From JAAUQA01 sp036351435 (GTDB taxonomy: Bacteria > Pseudomonadota > Gammaproteobacteria > Competibacterales > Competibacteraceae): a stretch of 27,481 bases of DNA. The position numbers were made by a program, and so were the translations under genes. Shown in pieces: positions 9,947-16,863 of the stretch. The DNA is taken from positions 1-27,481 of the forward strand of contig JAZBPA010000430.1 of the NCBI GenBank assembly GCA_036351435.1. Direction: 5' to 3'. Each line of letters starts with the position of its first letter. The first letter of the stretch is position 1. The notes beneath the pieces were generated by a model that saw only the letters and a list, made by a program, of their open reading frames with translations, was not told the origin of the DNA and ran no database searches.

Positions 9947-11045
9947 TTACAAACCGCTTTTTAGGCTGGCTTCGATGAATTTGTCAAGATCACCGTCCAA
10001 TACTGCTTGCGGGTTGCCGGTTTCTACCCCAGTGCGCAGATCCTTGATGCGGGATTGATCTAATACATACGAACGAATCTGACTGCCCCAGCCGATATCC
10101 GCTTTAGTGTCTTCCGTTGCTTGAGCGGTATCGCGGCGACTTTGCATTTCCAATTCGTAGAGCTTGGCTTTGAGTTGCTTGAGTGCGGTTGCTTTGTTCT
10201 TATGCTGGGAGCGATCGTTCTGACATTGAGTGACTGTACCGGTAGGTAGGTGGGTGATGCGTACTGCCGATTCTGTACGATTGACGTGTTGACCGCCAGC
10301 TCCAGAAGCACGATACACATCGATTCGTAACTCAGCCGGGTTGATATCAATTTCAATGCTGTCGTCTACTTCAGGGGAAATGAATACTGCTGCAAACGAG
10401 GTATGTCGGCGGTTACCGGAATCGAAAGGCGATTTGCGCACCAGTCGATGTACGCCGGTTTCAGTGCGTAACCAACCGTAGGCGTGCGCGCCTTCAAAAC
10501 TGACCGTGGCGCTTTTGATACCAGCAACTTCACCAGGGGACAGCTCAATCAGTTCAGTCTTGAACTCATGCCGTTCACCCCAGCGTAAATACATGCGTAA
10601 CAGCATATCCGCCCAATCCTGGGCTTCCGTACCGCCGGAACCCGCTTGAATATCGAGAAACGCGTTAGAACCATCCATTTCGCCGGAGAACATCCGTTGA
10701 AATTCCAACGCCGAGACTTGCCGCTCGTAGCTTTCCAGCTCCCGAATGACGTCCTCTGCCATCGCTTCATCGTTTTCTTCTTGGGCAAGGCTTAATAACT
10801 CTGTTGCTTCCTGCAAACCGCTTTCCAGAGCGTCCAGATTATTTACCGTCGCTTCCAACAGTGCCCGCTCTTTACCCAAAACCTGAGCGCGTTCAGGGTC
10901 GCTCCACGTGTCGGGCTGTTCTAATTCCCGATTGACTTCGATTAACTGTTCACGTTTGACCTCAAGGTCAAAGATACCTCCCCAGGGACACAGTCCGCCC
11001 TTGCAGGTCGCTAATTTGGCCAAAGTAAAGATTTAATTCTTGCAT
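9947..11045 (-). CDS. prfB: Peptide chain release factor 2, programmed +1 frameshift
   Basis: Terminates translation at UGA and UAA. The gene is in two frames: codons 1-25 from the ATG at 11045 (MQELNLYFGQISDLQG...RYL), then in-frame TGA at 10970-10968. Skipping one T lets reading resume at GAC (10969) and continue to 9947. The total is 365 residues, the E. coli length. Both functional motifs fall at E. coli numbers: SPF at 205-207 (stop-codon recognition) and GGQ at 250-252 (peptidyl hydrolysis). Residue 246 is Ala. An unshifted open frame starting at 11023 gives a false N-terminus (MAKLATCKGG...). The ribosome site before 11045 is weak. Confidence 0.96.
10967..10982 (-). promoter_or_regulatory. 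prfB +1 recoding site
   Basis: The site reads GGGAGG, TAT, CTT, TGA, C. It has a Shine-Dalgarno-like block, a three-base spacer, the slippery CUU codon, and a UGA stop followed by C. This matches the E. coli site, and the TGA is codon 26 in both. RF2 scarcity slows termination here and favours the shift, giving autoregulation. Confidence 0.95.
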
Positions 11046-11109
11046 GATGATAAAAAAGCTTCTTGTGATAGCTAATGGTATAGAGGGCTAATCTTTGCTT
11101 AACACGAAA

Positions 11110-11147
11110 CCCTCCTGCCCGGTTCTTGAAAGAACCGGGCAGGAGGG
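11110..11147 (-). terminator. Strong hairpin after the phasin gene
   Basis: A 38-base perfect inverted repeat (18-base arms, CCCTCCTGCCCGGTTCTT and its complement, effectively a 4-base loop) starts 17 bases past the phasin stop. On the minus strand only three T follow the stem, so termination may rely on stem strength. It also separates the phasin from prfB. Confidence 0.7.
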
Positions 11148-11163
11148 TCGAGGCTTAAAATCG

Positions 11164-11598
11164 TTAAGCCGTTAATTCAGAACGTTGCTTAACTGAGGTT
11201 GGTTCAATACGTTGCTTCAGCTGCTGAATGGTTTTATTCAACGCTTCCACGCGTTTTGAGAGGTCACTGATGTCCTCATCAGTGGGGACACCTAACCTGT
11301 TCAAAGCGCGTGCAACGCGCTTCTGAAACGCATGTTCCAGCTTATCCAACTGATCAGTCGCTTTTTCTCTTACTCCTTCGACTTTTTCTTTGACTTTCTC
11401 GACTCTTTCACCGGCTTTTTTCATAGTCTGTGTTTCGAATTCTTCGCCCTCGTTTACCAGAATATCGAACAGCCTGCCGCCTTCTTGTTGGGCAACCGCG
11501 AAAGCACCTAGCCCGGCTAGCCAAATTTGGTTGGCAGTGCTCATGACGACATTAACCGGTTCACCTTGATTGGCTTCATTTTGCAGTTTAGCTGTCAT
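11164..11598 (-). CDS. Phasin, polyhydroxyalkanoate granule-associated protein (PhaF/PhaI type)
   Basis: Coats polyhydroxyalkanoate granules. From the ATG at 11598 the product has 144 residues. The hydrophobic segment IWLAGLGAFAVAQQEGGRLF is the hallmark of this phasin family. A charged coiled coil follows (KKAGERVEKVKEKVEGVREK), then RVARALNRLGVPTDEDISDL and a leucine-heptad end used for oligomerisation. The start at 11598 has AGAAGG about 9 bases upstream. An upstream ATG at 11643 would add a basic MGFSFIERWRRRHD extension but has no ribosome site. No pha synthase lies nearby, so polymer metabolism is encoded elsewhere. Confidence 0.88.
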   Translation of the reverse strand: MTAKLQNEANQGEPVNVVMSTANQIWLAGLGAFAVAQQEGGRLFDILVNEGEEFETQTMKKAGERVEKVKEKVEGVREKATDQLDKLEHAFQKRVARALNRLGVPTDEDISDLSKRVEALNKTIQQLKQRIEPTSVKQRSELTA

Positions 11599-11677
11599 TT
11601 CATCATGCCTTCTACGCCATCTCTCTATGAAAGAGAAACCCATCAAAAATAGAATGTTATTAAAAGGGTGATACTGT

Positions 11678-11693
11678 GATTATTCTAATAATC
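11678..11693. promoter_or_regulatory. A+T-rich palindrome upstream of the phasin
   Basis: GATTATT and AATAATC flank a 2-base centre, a near-perfect 16-bp dyad about 80 bases before the favoured phasin start. The surrounding 11647-11889 spacer is A+T-rich and shows no gene. A regulator site, for example of PhaR type, is possible but unproven. Confidence 0.3.
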
Positions 11694-11889
11694 TTATTTA
11701 GAGCAAACACACTAAATTGTAATGCCGTAATTGTTTAGAATGATAATGTCTTTTTCGATGAGGTTGGTTTAACTCGGCTATTTCTTTATATACTTATCTG
11801 GCAATCAATGACTACATTCCTTTGGCGCCAATTTTTTAAATTTTAATGACGTTATAAGCTTAGAGAGTGAAGGCGCTTGCCAAACAGGC

Positions 11890-12204
11890 TCAAGTGTCAT
11901 TTAGCGCTTCTCTATAGGGCAGAGTAGCTAAACGAGCGAGCCGGTTACGGCGGATCTCCCACTGAACTTGCACACCGTCCATCAGAGCGGCGTAACGTTC
12001 GAAGGGACCTTGAACATCGCTACCCCAGGCATAGCGACGACCGTTCAGAGTGCTTGTGTACCGATTGGGACATATCTGCACCGCCGGCTGTGCGCGGCCA
12101 TGAATGCGAATTTCTTCGACTCTTAGACCATCCTGAACCAACTGTGCGGCTACATGACTGGCCCGAAGAAGGCTGACTTTGATATCAGGGTGCGACGTAG
12201 TCAT
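11890..12204 (-). CDS. Small protein of unknown function next to a CI-like repressor
   Basis: I do not recognise this 104-residue protein. The ATG at 12204 has a good ribosome site (GAGGAG, 8-base spacing); a TTG one codon upstream is not needed. It has no signal peptide or membrane helix. It reads as a mixed alpha/beta domain: an N-terminal helix (LLRASHVAAQLVQDG), strands around RVEEIRIHG and AVQICP, then an aromatic, Arg-rich second half (NGRRYAWGSDVQGPFERYAALMDG, VQWEIRRNRLARL). Small proteins of similar look occur in phage-derived modules, which would suit the divergent repressor at 12517. A minus-strand promoter overlapped by a repressor-type operator lies about 220 bp upstream. Coding status is good; function is unknown. 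Confidence 0.7.
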   Translation of the reverse strand: MTTSHPDIKVSLLRASHVAAQLVQDGLRVEEIRIHGRAQPAVQICPNRYTSTLNGRRYAWGSDVQGPFERYAALMDGVQVQWEIRRNRLARLATLPYREALNDT

Positions 12205-12408
12205 CAATACGGCTCCTCATTCACCAAGGTTTTGATCAGGGCGCTCACAATGAATATTACAGAGTCGTGGATCAGCGCTGTGGTTCATTGTTTTTGAGAT
12301 TAAAGCGAGAGTTCATGATTGCTTTGACCTTTGATAATTGTGTTTTGTACAACAAAATCGATAAGTTATTATTTTCTTTGGTGATGCAAAATTGAGATTG
12401 GCAAAAAT

Positions 12409-12420
12409 ACCCGTTTGGGT
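12409..12420. promoter_or_regulatory. Operator-like repeat 1 (ACCCGTTTGGGT)
   Basis: ACCC and GGGT arms flank a 4-base centre. It is nearly identical to repeat 2, which starts 32 bp downstream, about three helical turns, so both lie on one face of the DNA. This is the expected arrangement for cooperative binding of a CI/LexA-like dimer encoded at 12517. Confidence 0.55.
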
Positions 12421-12434
12421 GTAATTTAATTGTT

Positions 12435-12462
12435 ATAGTAACCCGTATGGGGTTTTTGTCAA
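12435..12462 (-). promoter_or_regulatory. Minus-strand promoter with operator-like repeat 2 in its spacer
   Basis: On the minus strand a perfect TTGACA (12462-12457) is followed after 16 bases by TACTAT (12440-12435). TATAAC lies 3 bases further on, at a 19-base spacing. The spacer contains ACCCGTATGGGG (plus strand 12441-12452), the second operator-like repeat. A bound repressor would block polymerase. The promoter points to the 104-residue gene ending at 11890. Confidence 0.55.
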
Positions 12463-12516
12463 CACCTTAAGTTAATATTATCTTTTTATTATTAATCAGT
12501 TGGTTATGTAATTTCG

Positions 12517-13218
12517 ATGAAAAACGACCACTTGGAGTTCAGTGCGGGTTTTTCCCATTTGGGTTTGGGCGAGCGTATCCGTTTGGTGAGAAATGACCAC
12601 TCTCGTGATGATTTCAGTGCCGCTATCGGTGTTTCTCGCAACACTTTGATGCGCTATGAACGAGGTGAACGGTGTCCTGATGCGGAATTTTTATATCGAA
12701 TTTGTGAACGCTATCAGGTTAACCCAACGTGGTTGTTACTGGGTACCGAACTGATTGAAAGAAGTCCCTTGCCGATTCAGGAGAGTAGCAACAGTTTGAG
12801 CGAGGAGTTCGCTTTGGTACCACTGTACAGTGTCGAAGTCTCGGCAGGGTATGGCGCGGCTATCGAACAAGAACAACCGCAGACGCGATTAGCTTTCCGG
12901 CAGGATTGGCTTAAAGAAATGGGGTTACAAGAGGAAAAAGTCGTGGCTGTGCTGGCTAGCGGTGATTCCATGGCGGATACACTCCATGGCGGCGATGTCC
13001 TGTTAGTCGATACACAACAACGCCAGGTCATTAGCGACGCCATTTACATCTTGAGGCAAAGCGAACTACTGTATGTGAAACGGTTGCAACGCTTGCTGGA
13101 TGGGTCATTGCGGATCAGTAGCGATAACCGCGCCTACACCGAGGAGGTTATCCCCCCAGATGGACTGGCATATCTCGACGTTATCGGTCGAGTGGTTTGG
13201 CGCGGCGGGCGACTATGA
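12517..13218 (+). CDS. XRE-family repressor with S24 (LexA/CI-like) self-cleavage domain
   Basis: A 233-residue phage-repressor-like regulator. Residues ~18-72 form a helix-turn-helix domain (DDFSAAIGVSRNTLMRYERG holds the recognition helix). Residues ~98-230 form an S24 peptidase domain. The parts for autocleavage are present: Ala110-Gly111 in VEVSAGYGAA as the scissile bond, Ser151 in SGDSMADTL, and Lys188 in LYVKRLQRL. It should therefore be inactivated by RecA during DNA damage, like LexA and CI. Targets are probably the paired repeats at 12409 and 12441. No integrase or structural phage gene is near, so it looks like a remnant or a domesticated regulator. Its stop overlaps the convergent amidohydrolase stop by 6 bp. 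Confidence 0.9.
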   Translation: MKNDHLEFSAGFSHLGLGERIRLVRNDHSRDDFSAAIGVSRNTLMRYERGERCPDAEFLYRICERYQVNPTWLLLGTELIERSPLPIQESSNSLSEEFALVPLYSVEVSAGYGAAIEQEQPQTRLAFRQDWLKEMGLQEEKVVAVLASGDSMADTLHGGDVLLVDTQQRQVISDAIYILRQSELLYVKRLQRLLDGSLRISSDNRAYTEEVIPPDGLAYLDVIGRVVWRGGRL

Positions 13219-14652
13219 GATCCGGGCATGGCTTTGAAAGCCGGCTTTATCGCATGCCATACTTGATACGCTATCCAGATCGTAATAACGACAAGCTTCC
13301 ATCAGTAACCGGCTTTCAAACCACATATCACCGTCTACCAACGGCATGAATAAATCGTGAATGTTATCTACGCCTAAATAAACCGGCACACCATGCTCAC
13401 GCAGCTTGATCAGCGGTGCAATCGAGTTATGCAGGGGTGCTGCTTTATTCGGTAATGGTTTCATGCTGAGCGCCGCCGAGGGGCAGATGGTAATGCTGAT
13501 GCCAGCGTCCTTTACTCGCTTGATAATGCGTTCCTGATCGTGTATGGATTTGCTGGCCAGTGATATGGCATGGATGCCTGAGACCCTGCCTTCTAAACCA
13601 TGTTCTATGGTCTTAAGCGCGAGCAGTTCAGTTTCGTCCTCGTCTGGATTGTTTTCCTGGTCAATATGCACATCCAACCGTTTATTTAGACGTTTAGCTA
13701 AAGTCATAATAAAGTCTAAATGTTTCTCGGGAGTCGGCCTATCTCTGGAAGGTAGCCCGCCGATCAAGTCAGCCTTTTCACAGGCCTGAATAAAATACTG
13801 CTGAGATTCTTTATCGGATACGCCTTGCAACGGTTGGACGGCGATTTCCAGAGTGATGGAGTCCCGATAATTTTCGCGAACCTCCAAGGCTGCATTAATA
13901 GGCAGTAGTTTTACCGTGCTATCGGCATCGATATGGGTTCGGCAATGGGTGACTCCCTGCTGTTTCATTTTTTCCACACCGCGCGAGATTCTCTCGACTA
14001 AATCTTCGTGGGTGTAGTTTTCCTTAAGATATTTATACAACTCCCATTTTTTTTGCATATCCACTTGACTAAGTTTGAGATTCTCTTTGGAAATTAAATA
14101 GGCTTTATCGAAATGGGCATGGTAGCAAGCAAAACCACCTTTATTCTGGACCATGTTCAGGAACTCTCTTCTCATGTCCCAGGGCGTTGTTTCATCGGCT
14201 ATTTTGTATTTAAAAATGTCTTTATTATATTTTTTCTCCAACTCGTCGATAGTCAGTAAAGTGACTTCCGGGTCGGTGATTAACGGTATTCCGTTTTGTA
14301 TGCATAATGATCGGATAAGATTGCTATCAGTTTGCTCATCATAATCATTATTGCCTACTAAGATATTAATAACTAAGTCAAACCGATCCTCGCTAAGAAA
14401 CGATTTGATGTTCGGCTCTTTGCTTTCAGTGATCTTGTAAAGCTCCTGGTTGTCGAGGCCGTGTTTATCTAAAAACAAACTGGTTCCATGAGTGGCGAAT
14501 AAATTGACATCCAAAGTGAGAAGTTTTTTGATCGCGGGCAATAATTTTTCTTTATCGGTAAGGTTGCCGGCACTGACAAGTACATTTTTTTTGGTTTTTT
14601 TGCCAACCAGTTTTAAGTTAAAAGCCAGCATTTCCAAAGTTTCATCAAGCAT
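13213..14652 (-). CDS. MGS-like domain fused to a cytosine-deaminase-like amidohydrolase
   Basis: A 479-residue fusion. Residues ~20-145 resemble the MGS-like domain of carbamoyl-phosphate synthase and PurH, with FATHGTSLFL at 52-61 and VINILVG at 94-100. Residues ~172-460 form a TIM-barrel amidohydrolase of the CodA group. Predicted metal ligands are His178, His180 (HAHFDK), His329 and Asp429, with His361 as the catalytic histidine. The residue aligned with CodA Glu217 is Gln332 (HIDQ), so cytosine deamination is doubtful. The protein stops shortly after the barrel, without the C-terminal region seen in CodA. The ATG at 14652 has a strong GGAGG site. The N-terminal half is visibly A+T-richer than neighbouring genes. 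Substrate is unknown; the MGS domain may sense a nucleotide or other phosphorylated ligand. Confidence 0.85.
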   Translation of the reverse strand: MLDETLEMLAFNLKLVGKKTKKNVLVSAGNLTDKEKLLPAIKKLLTLDVNLFATHGTSLFLDKHGLDNQELYKITESKEPNIKSFLSEDRFDLVINILVGNNDYDEQTDSNLIRSLCIQNGIPLITDPEVTLLTIDELEKKYNKDIFKYKIADETTPWDMRREFLNMVQNKGGFACYHAHFDKAYLISKENLKLSQVDMQKKWELYKYLKENYTHEDLVERISRGVEKMKQQGVTHCRTHIDADSTVKLLPINAALEVRENYRDSITLEIAVQPLQGVSDKESQQYFIQACEKADLIGGLPSRDRPTPEKHLDFIMTLAKRLNKRLDVHIDQENNPDEDETELLALKTIEHGLEGRVSGIHAISLASKSIHDQERIIKRVKDAGISITICPSAALSMKPLPNKAAPLHNSIAPLIKLREHGVPVYLGVDNIHDLFMPLVDGDMWFESRLLMEACRYYDLDSVSSMACDKAGFQSHARIS

Positions 14653-14703
14653 GGGACATACCTCCGGAAGTGTAATGAGTTGTAAAATATAAACCGATTA
14701 TGC

Positions 14704-14728
14704 AAAAAAAAACCCGCTGAAGAACGGG
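14704..14728 (-). terminator. Terminator-like element in the leader of the MGS-amidohydrolase gene
   Basis: On the minus strand a CCCG/CGGG stem with an 8-base loop is followed by nine T. It lies about 50 bases upstream of the fusion gene start and downstream of any promoter in the argG spacer. No minus-strand gene lies just upstream, so it looks like an attenuator rather than a 3' end. The stem is short, so activity is uncertain. Confidence 0.45.
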
Positions 14729-14828
14729 GCTTGACCTAGTCTCTTAAAACTATAAGCTTATCGCCTTTGTGATTTTCGCCAAGGAAATTCGACCATTTAA
14801 TTTATGAAAGTTGCAGTCTGAGGCCCTC

Positions 14829-16040
14829 ATGTCAGAGATAAACAAAGTCGTGCTAGCGTACTCGGGTGGTTTGGACACTTCGGTTATTTTGAAGTGGTTG
14901 CAGGAAACTTACCACTGCGAAGTAATCACTTTCACCGCCAATATCGGTCAAGGCGAGGAGTTGGAGCCGGCTCGCGCCAAAGCCCAAGCGTTGGGGGTCA
15001 ACGATGTCTTCATCGAAGACTTGTGCGAAGAATACGTCAGTGAATATGTCTTTCCTATGTTCCGTGCCAATACTCTGTATGAAGGTGAGTATTTGCTGGG
15101 CACCTCCATCGCACGACCGCTGATCGCCAAGTATATGGTGGATATTGCCCGCCGTTGCGGCGCAGATGCGATCTCGCACGGCGCTACCGGTAAGGGCAAC
15201 GATCAAGTGCGCTTTGAACTCGGTGCTTACGCCCTGATGCCTAATGTCAAGGTTATCTCGCCGTGGCGAGAGTGGGATCTGACCTCGCGGGAAAAACTGT
15301 TGGCGTATGCCGAGCGACATAATATTCCTATCGAAAAGAAACAGGGACAAAAATCGCCCTATTCAATGGACGCCAATCTGTTGCATATATCCTATGAGGG
15401 TGGAGTTTTGGAAGATCCCTGGGCGGAGCCGGAGGATAACATGTGGTTATGGACGGTGCCGCTTGAGAAAGCACCGGATCAACCCACCACTATCGAATTG
15501 GACTATCGTCAGGGCGACATTGTAGCCATAGATGGAGAAAGCTTGACACCTGCTGAGGTTTTGGCACGGCTGAATGAATTGGGTGGAAAAAACGGCATCG
15601 GCAGGACCGATATTGTTGAAAATCGCTATGTAGGCATGAAATCGCGCGGTTGTTACGAAACGCCGGGCGGCACCATCATGTTACGCGCCCACCGGGCGAT
15701 TGAGTCAATCACCTTGGATCGGGAAGTGGCGCATCTAAAGGATGAATTGATGCCACGTTACGCCAGTTTAATTTACAACGGCTACTGGTGGAGTCCCGAG
15801 CGCAAAATGCTACAAACGATGATCGATGCCTCGCAAACACCCGTCAACGGCACGGTTCGACTTAAGCTTTATAAAGGTAATGTCACTGTAGTCGGACGCA
15901 AGTCGGCAGACAGTCTGTTCGACGGCGCCATCGCAACTTTCGAAGATGATGCAGGCGCTTACGATCAAAAAGACGCCGAAGGTTTCATCAAACTCAATGC
16001 GTTACGGATGCGGATTGCTGCCAGTAAAGGGCGTGCCTGA
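14829..16040 (+). CDS. argG: Argininosuccinate synthase
   Basis: Condenses citrulline and aspartate with ATP to argininosuccinate, the substrate of ArgH encoded at 7988. From the ATG at 14829 the protein has 403 residues, the length of the short bacterial form. The N-terminus KVVLAYSGGLDTSVILKWL carries the pyrophosphatase P-loop. Other family blocks are GATGKGNDQVRFE, SPWREWDL, SPYSMDANLLHISYEGG and GRTDIVENRYVGMKSRG. A TTG codon at 14811 is an unlikely alternative start; GAGG about 5 bases before 14829 supports the ATG. A weak promoter could use TTGACC at 14731 with TAAGCT at 14753. Confidence 0.97.
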   Translation: MSEINKVVLAYSGGLDTSVILKWLQETYHCEVITFTANIGQGEELEPARAKAQALGVNDVFIEDLCEEYVSEYVFPMFRANTLYEGEYLLGTSIARPLIAKYMVDIARRCGADAISHGATGKGNDQVRFELGAYALMPNVKVISPWREWDLTSREKLLAYAERHNIPIEKKQGQKSPYSMDANLLHISYEGGVLEDPWAEPEDNMWLWTVPLEKAPDQPTTIELDYRQGDIVAIDGESLTPAEVLARLNELGGKNGIGRTDIVENRYVGMKSRGCYETPGGTIMLRAHRAIESITLDREVAHLKDELMPRYASLIYNGYWWSPERKMLQTMIDASQTPVNGTVRLKLYKGNVTVVGRKSADSLFDGAIATFEDDAGAYDQKDAEGFIKLNALRMRIAASKGRA

Positions 16041-16063
16041 TTAACCGGTTATCGACCCGGACA

Positions 16064-16141
16064 TTGTTATCAAGACACGCCGTAAATACATCCCTATAGG
16101 CTCGACTGCGGTATCCCTACCGCAGACGGTCTTGATAACAA
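16064..16141. repeat. Nested inverted-repeat element between convergent argG and nrdJb
   Basis: A perfect 13-bp inverted repeat (TTGTTATCAAGAC at 16064-16076, GTCTTGATAACAA at 16129-16141) encloses a second perfect 7-bp hairpin (CTGCGGT / ACCGCAG, 16106-16125). It fills most of the gap between two convergent stop codons and could act as a bidirectional terminator. The nested layout also resembles dispersed intergenic repeats of proteobacteria. I see only one copy in this window. Confidence 0.65.
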
Positions 16142-16170
16142 CTTCCAGGTCGACAACTCAACCAGTTGGG

Positions 16171-16863
16171 TCATGAACATTTGGAATCTCCGCAGTTCAA
16201 GCAAGTCATACACCCTTCCATCATGATCACTGCTTTAGTCTGGCATTTGGGGCATAGGGACGCCCCTTCGGGAAAACTGTCGATGTCGGCTGATTCGACT
16301 GCCTTGACGCCAGCCTCATACTGAGCGCGCTTGTCGTTCAGCATACTGCGTTGATGTTCATCCAGTCCGTGGTCTTCGATTAAGCCGATGGTGCGCAGAT
16401 GCGACTCAATCACATCACCGATTTCAGCGACCAGAGACGGCATGAATTTCCCGCCTTTCTTGAAATAGCCGCCTTTGGGATCGAATACGGAGCGTAATTC
16501 CTCGACCAGGAAAGTGACGTCGCCGCCTTTGCGAAAAACTGCGGAGATAATGCGGGTCAGAGCCACTATCCATTGAAAATGATCCATCGCTTTGGAATTG
16601 ATGAAAATCTCAAACGGGCGGCGCACTTCATGCTCGGTGCCGGGGTTCAGAATGATGTCGTTGATGGTCAGATAAAGGGCGTGGTCCGATAACGGGGTTT
16701 TGACCTTATAAGTGCGTCCCTGTAGCACTTCCGGGCGCACTACATTTTCATGCATGTGTTCGACGTCCGGTTGCAACGGCGTTGCTTCGGGATCGTCTTT
16801 GACGACGCTATACCCGGTGATTTTTTGATCAATTTTAATGGCCATAGCACGTTCGCCGCTCAT
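16171..16863 (-). CDS. nrdJb: Class II ribonucleotide reductase, C-terminal subunit NrdJb
   Basis: A 230-residue companion of the catalytic subunit, as in Pseudomonas where NrdJ is split. It carries the region that is C-terminal in single-chain NrdJ proteins. The conserved YSVVKDDPEATP start and the RPFEIFINSK...RIISAVFRKGGDVTFLVEEL core precede a cysteine-rich end. That end has CPKC near residue 202 and CMTCLNCGDSKC at the C-terminus, a zinc-ribbon with the redox cysteines that re-reduce the active site. Its ATG follows the nrdJa TAA with no gap, so translation is coupled. A second ATG six codons in is a possible start. Confidence 0.92.
   Translation of the reverse strand: MSGERAMAIKIDQKITGYSVVKDDPEATPLQPDVEHMHENVVRPEVLQGRTYKVKTPLSDHALYLTINDIILNPGTEHEVRRPFEIFINSKAMDHFQWIVALTRIISAVFRKGGDVTFLVEELRSVFDPKGGYFKKGGKFMPSLVAEIGDVIESHLRTIGLIEDHGLDEHQRSMLNDKRAQYEAGVKAVESADIDSFPEGASLCPKCQTKAVIMMEGCMTCLNCGDSKCS

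Larger units (their letters stand above)
12205..12516. other. Divergent regulatory spacer of the repressor module
   Basis: This A+T-rich spacer of just over 300 bp has no credible gene. From left to right it holds three things. ACAATGAA (12247-12254) pairs with TTCATTGT (12284-12291) around the palindrome CAGCGCTG. TTTTGT/ACAAAA (12343-12357) is a short dyad overlapping a weak plus-strand promoter candidate that starts with TTGACC at 12324. Two operator-like repeats with a minus-strand promoter lie nearer the repressor. The leader of the 104-residue gene would therefore be about 220 bases long and structured. Confidence 0.5.

Noticed and set aside
13213..14652. Stand-alone methylglyoxal synthase or carbamoyl-phosphate synthase fragment
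   Set aside because: The frame continues without a break into a complete amidohydrolase barrel, and no ATP-grasp part is present.
11650..14750. Prophage or integrative element
   Set aside because: Only a repressor is phage-like; no integrase, direct repeats, tRNA end or structural genes were seen.
14641..14828. ArgR box or T-box upstream of argG
   Set aside because: No convincing paired ARG-box sequence or T-box sequence could be read.
14853..15350. 165-codon minus-strand frame opposite argG
   Set aside because: Antisense to the conserved argininosuccinate synthase core, with no motif or ribosome site.
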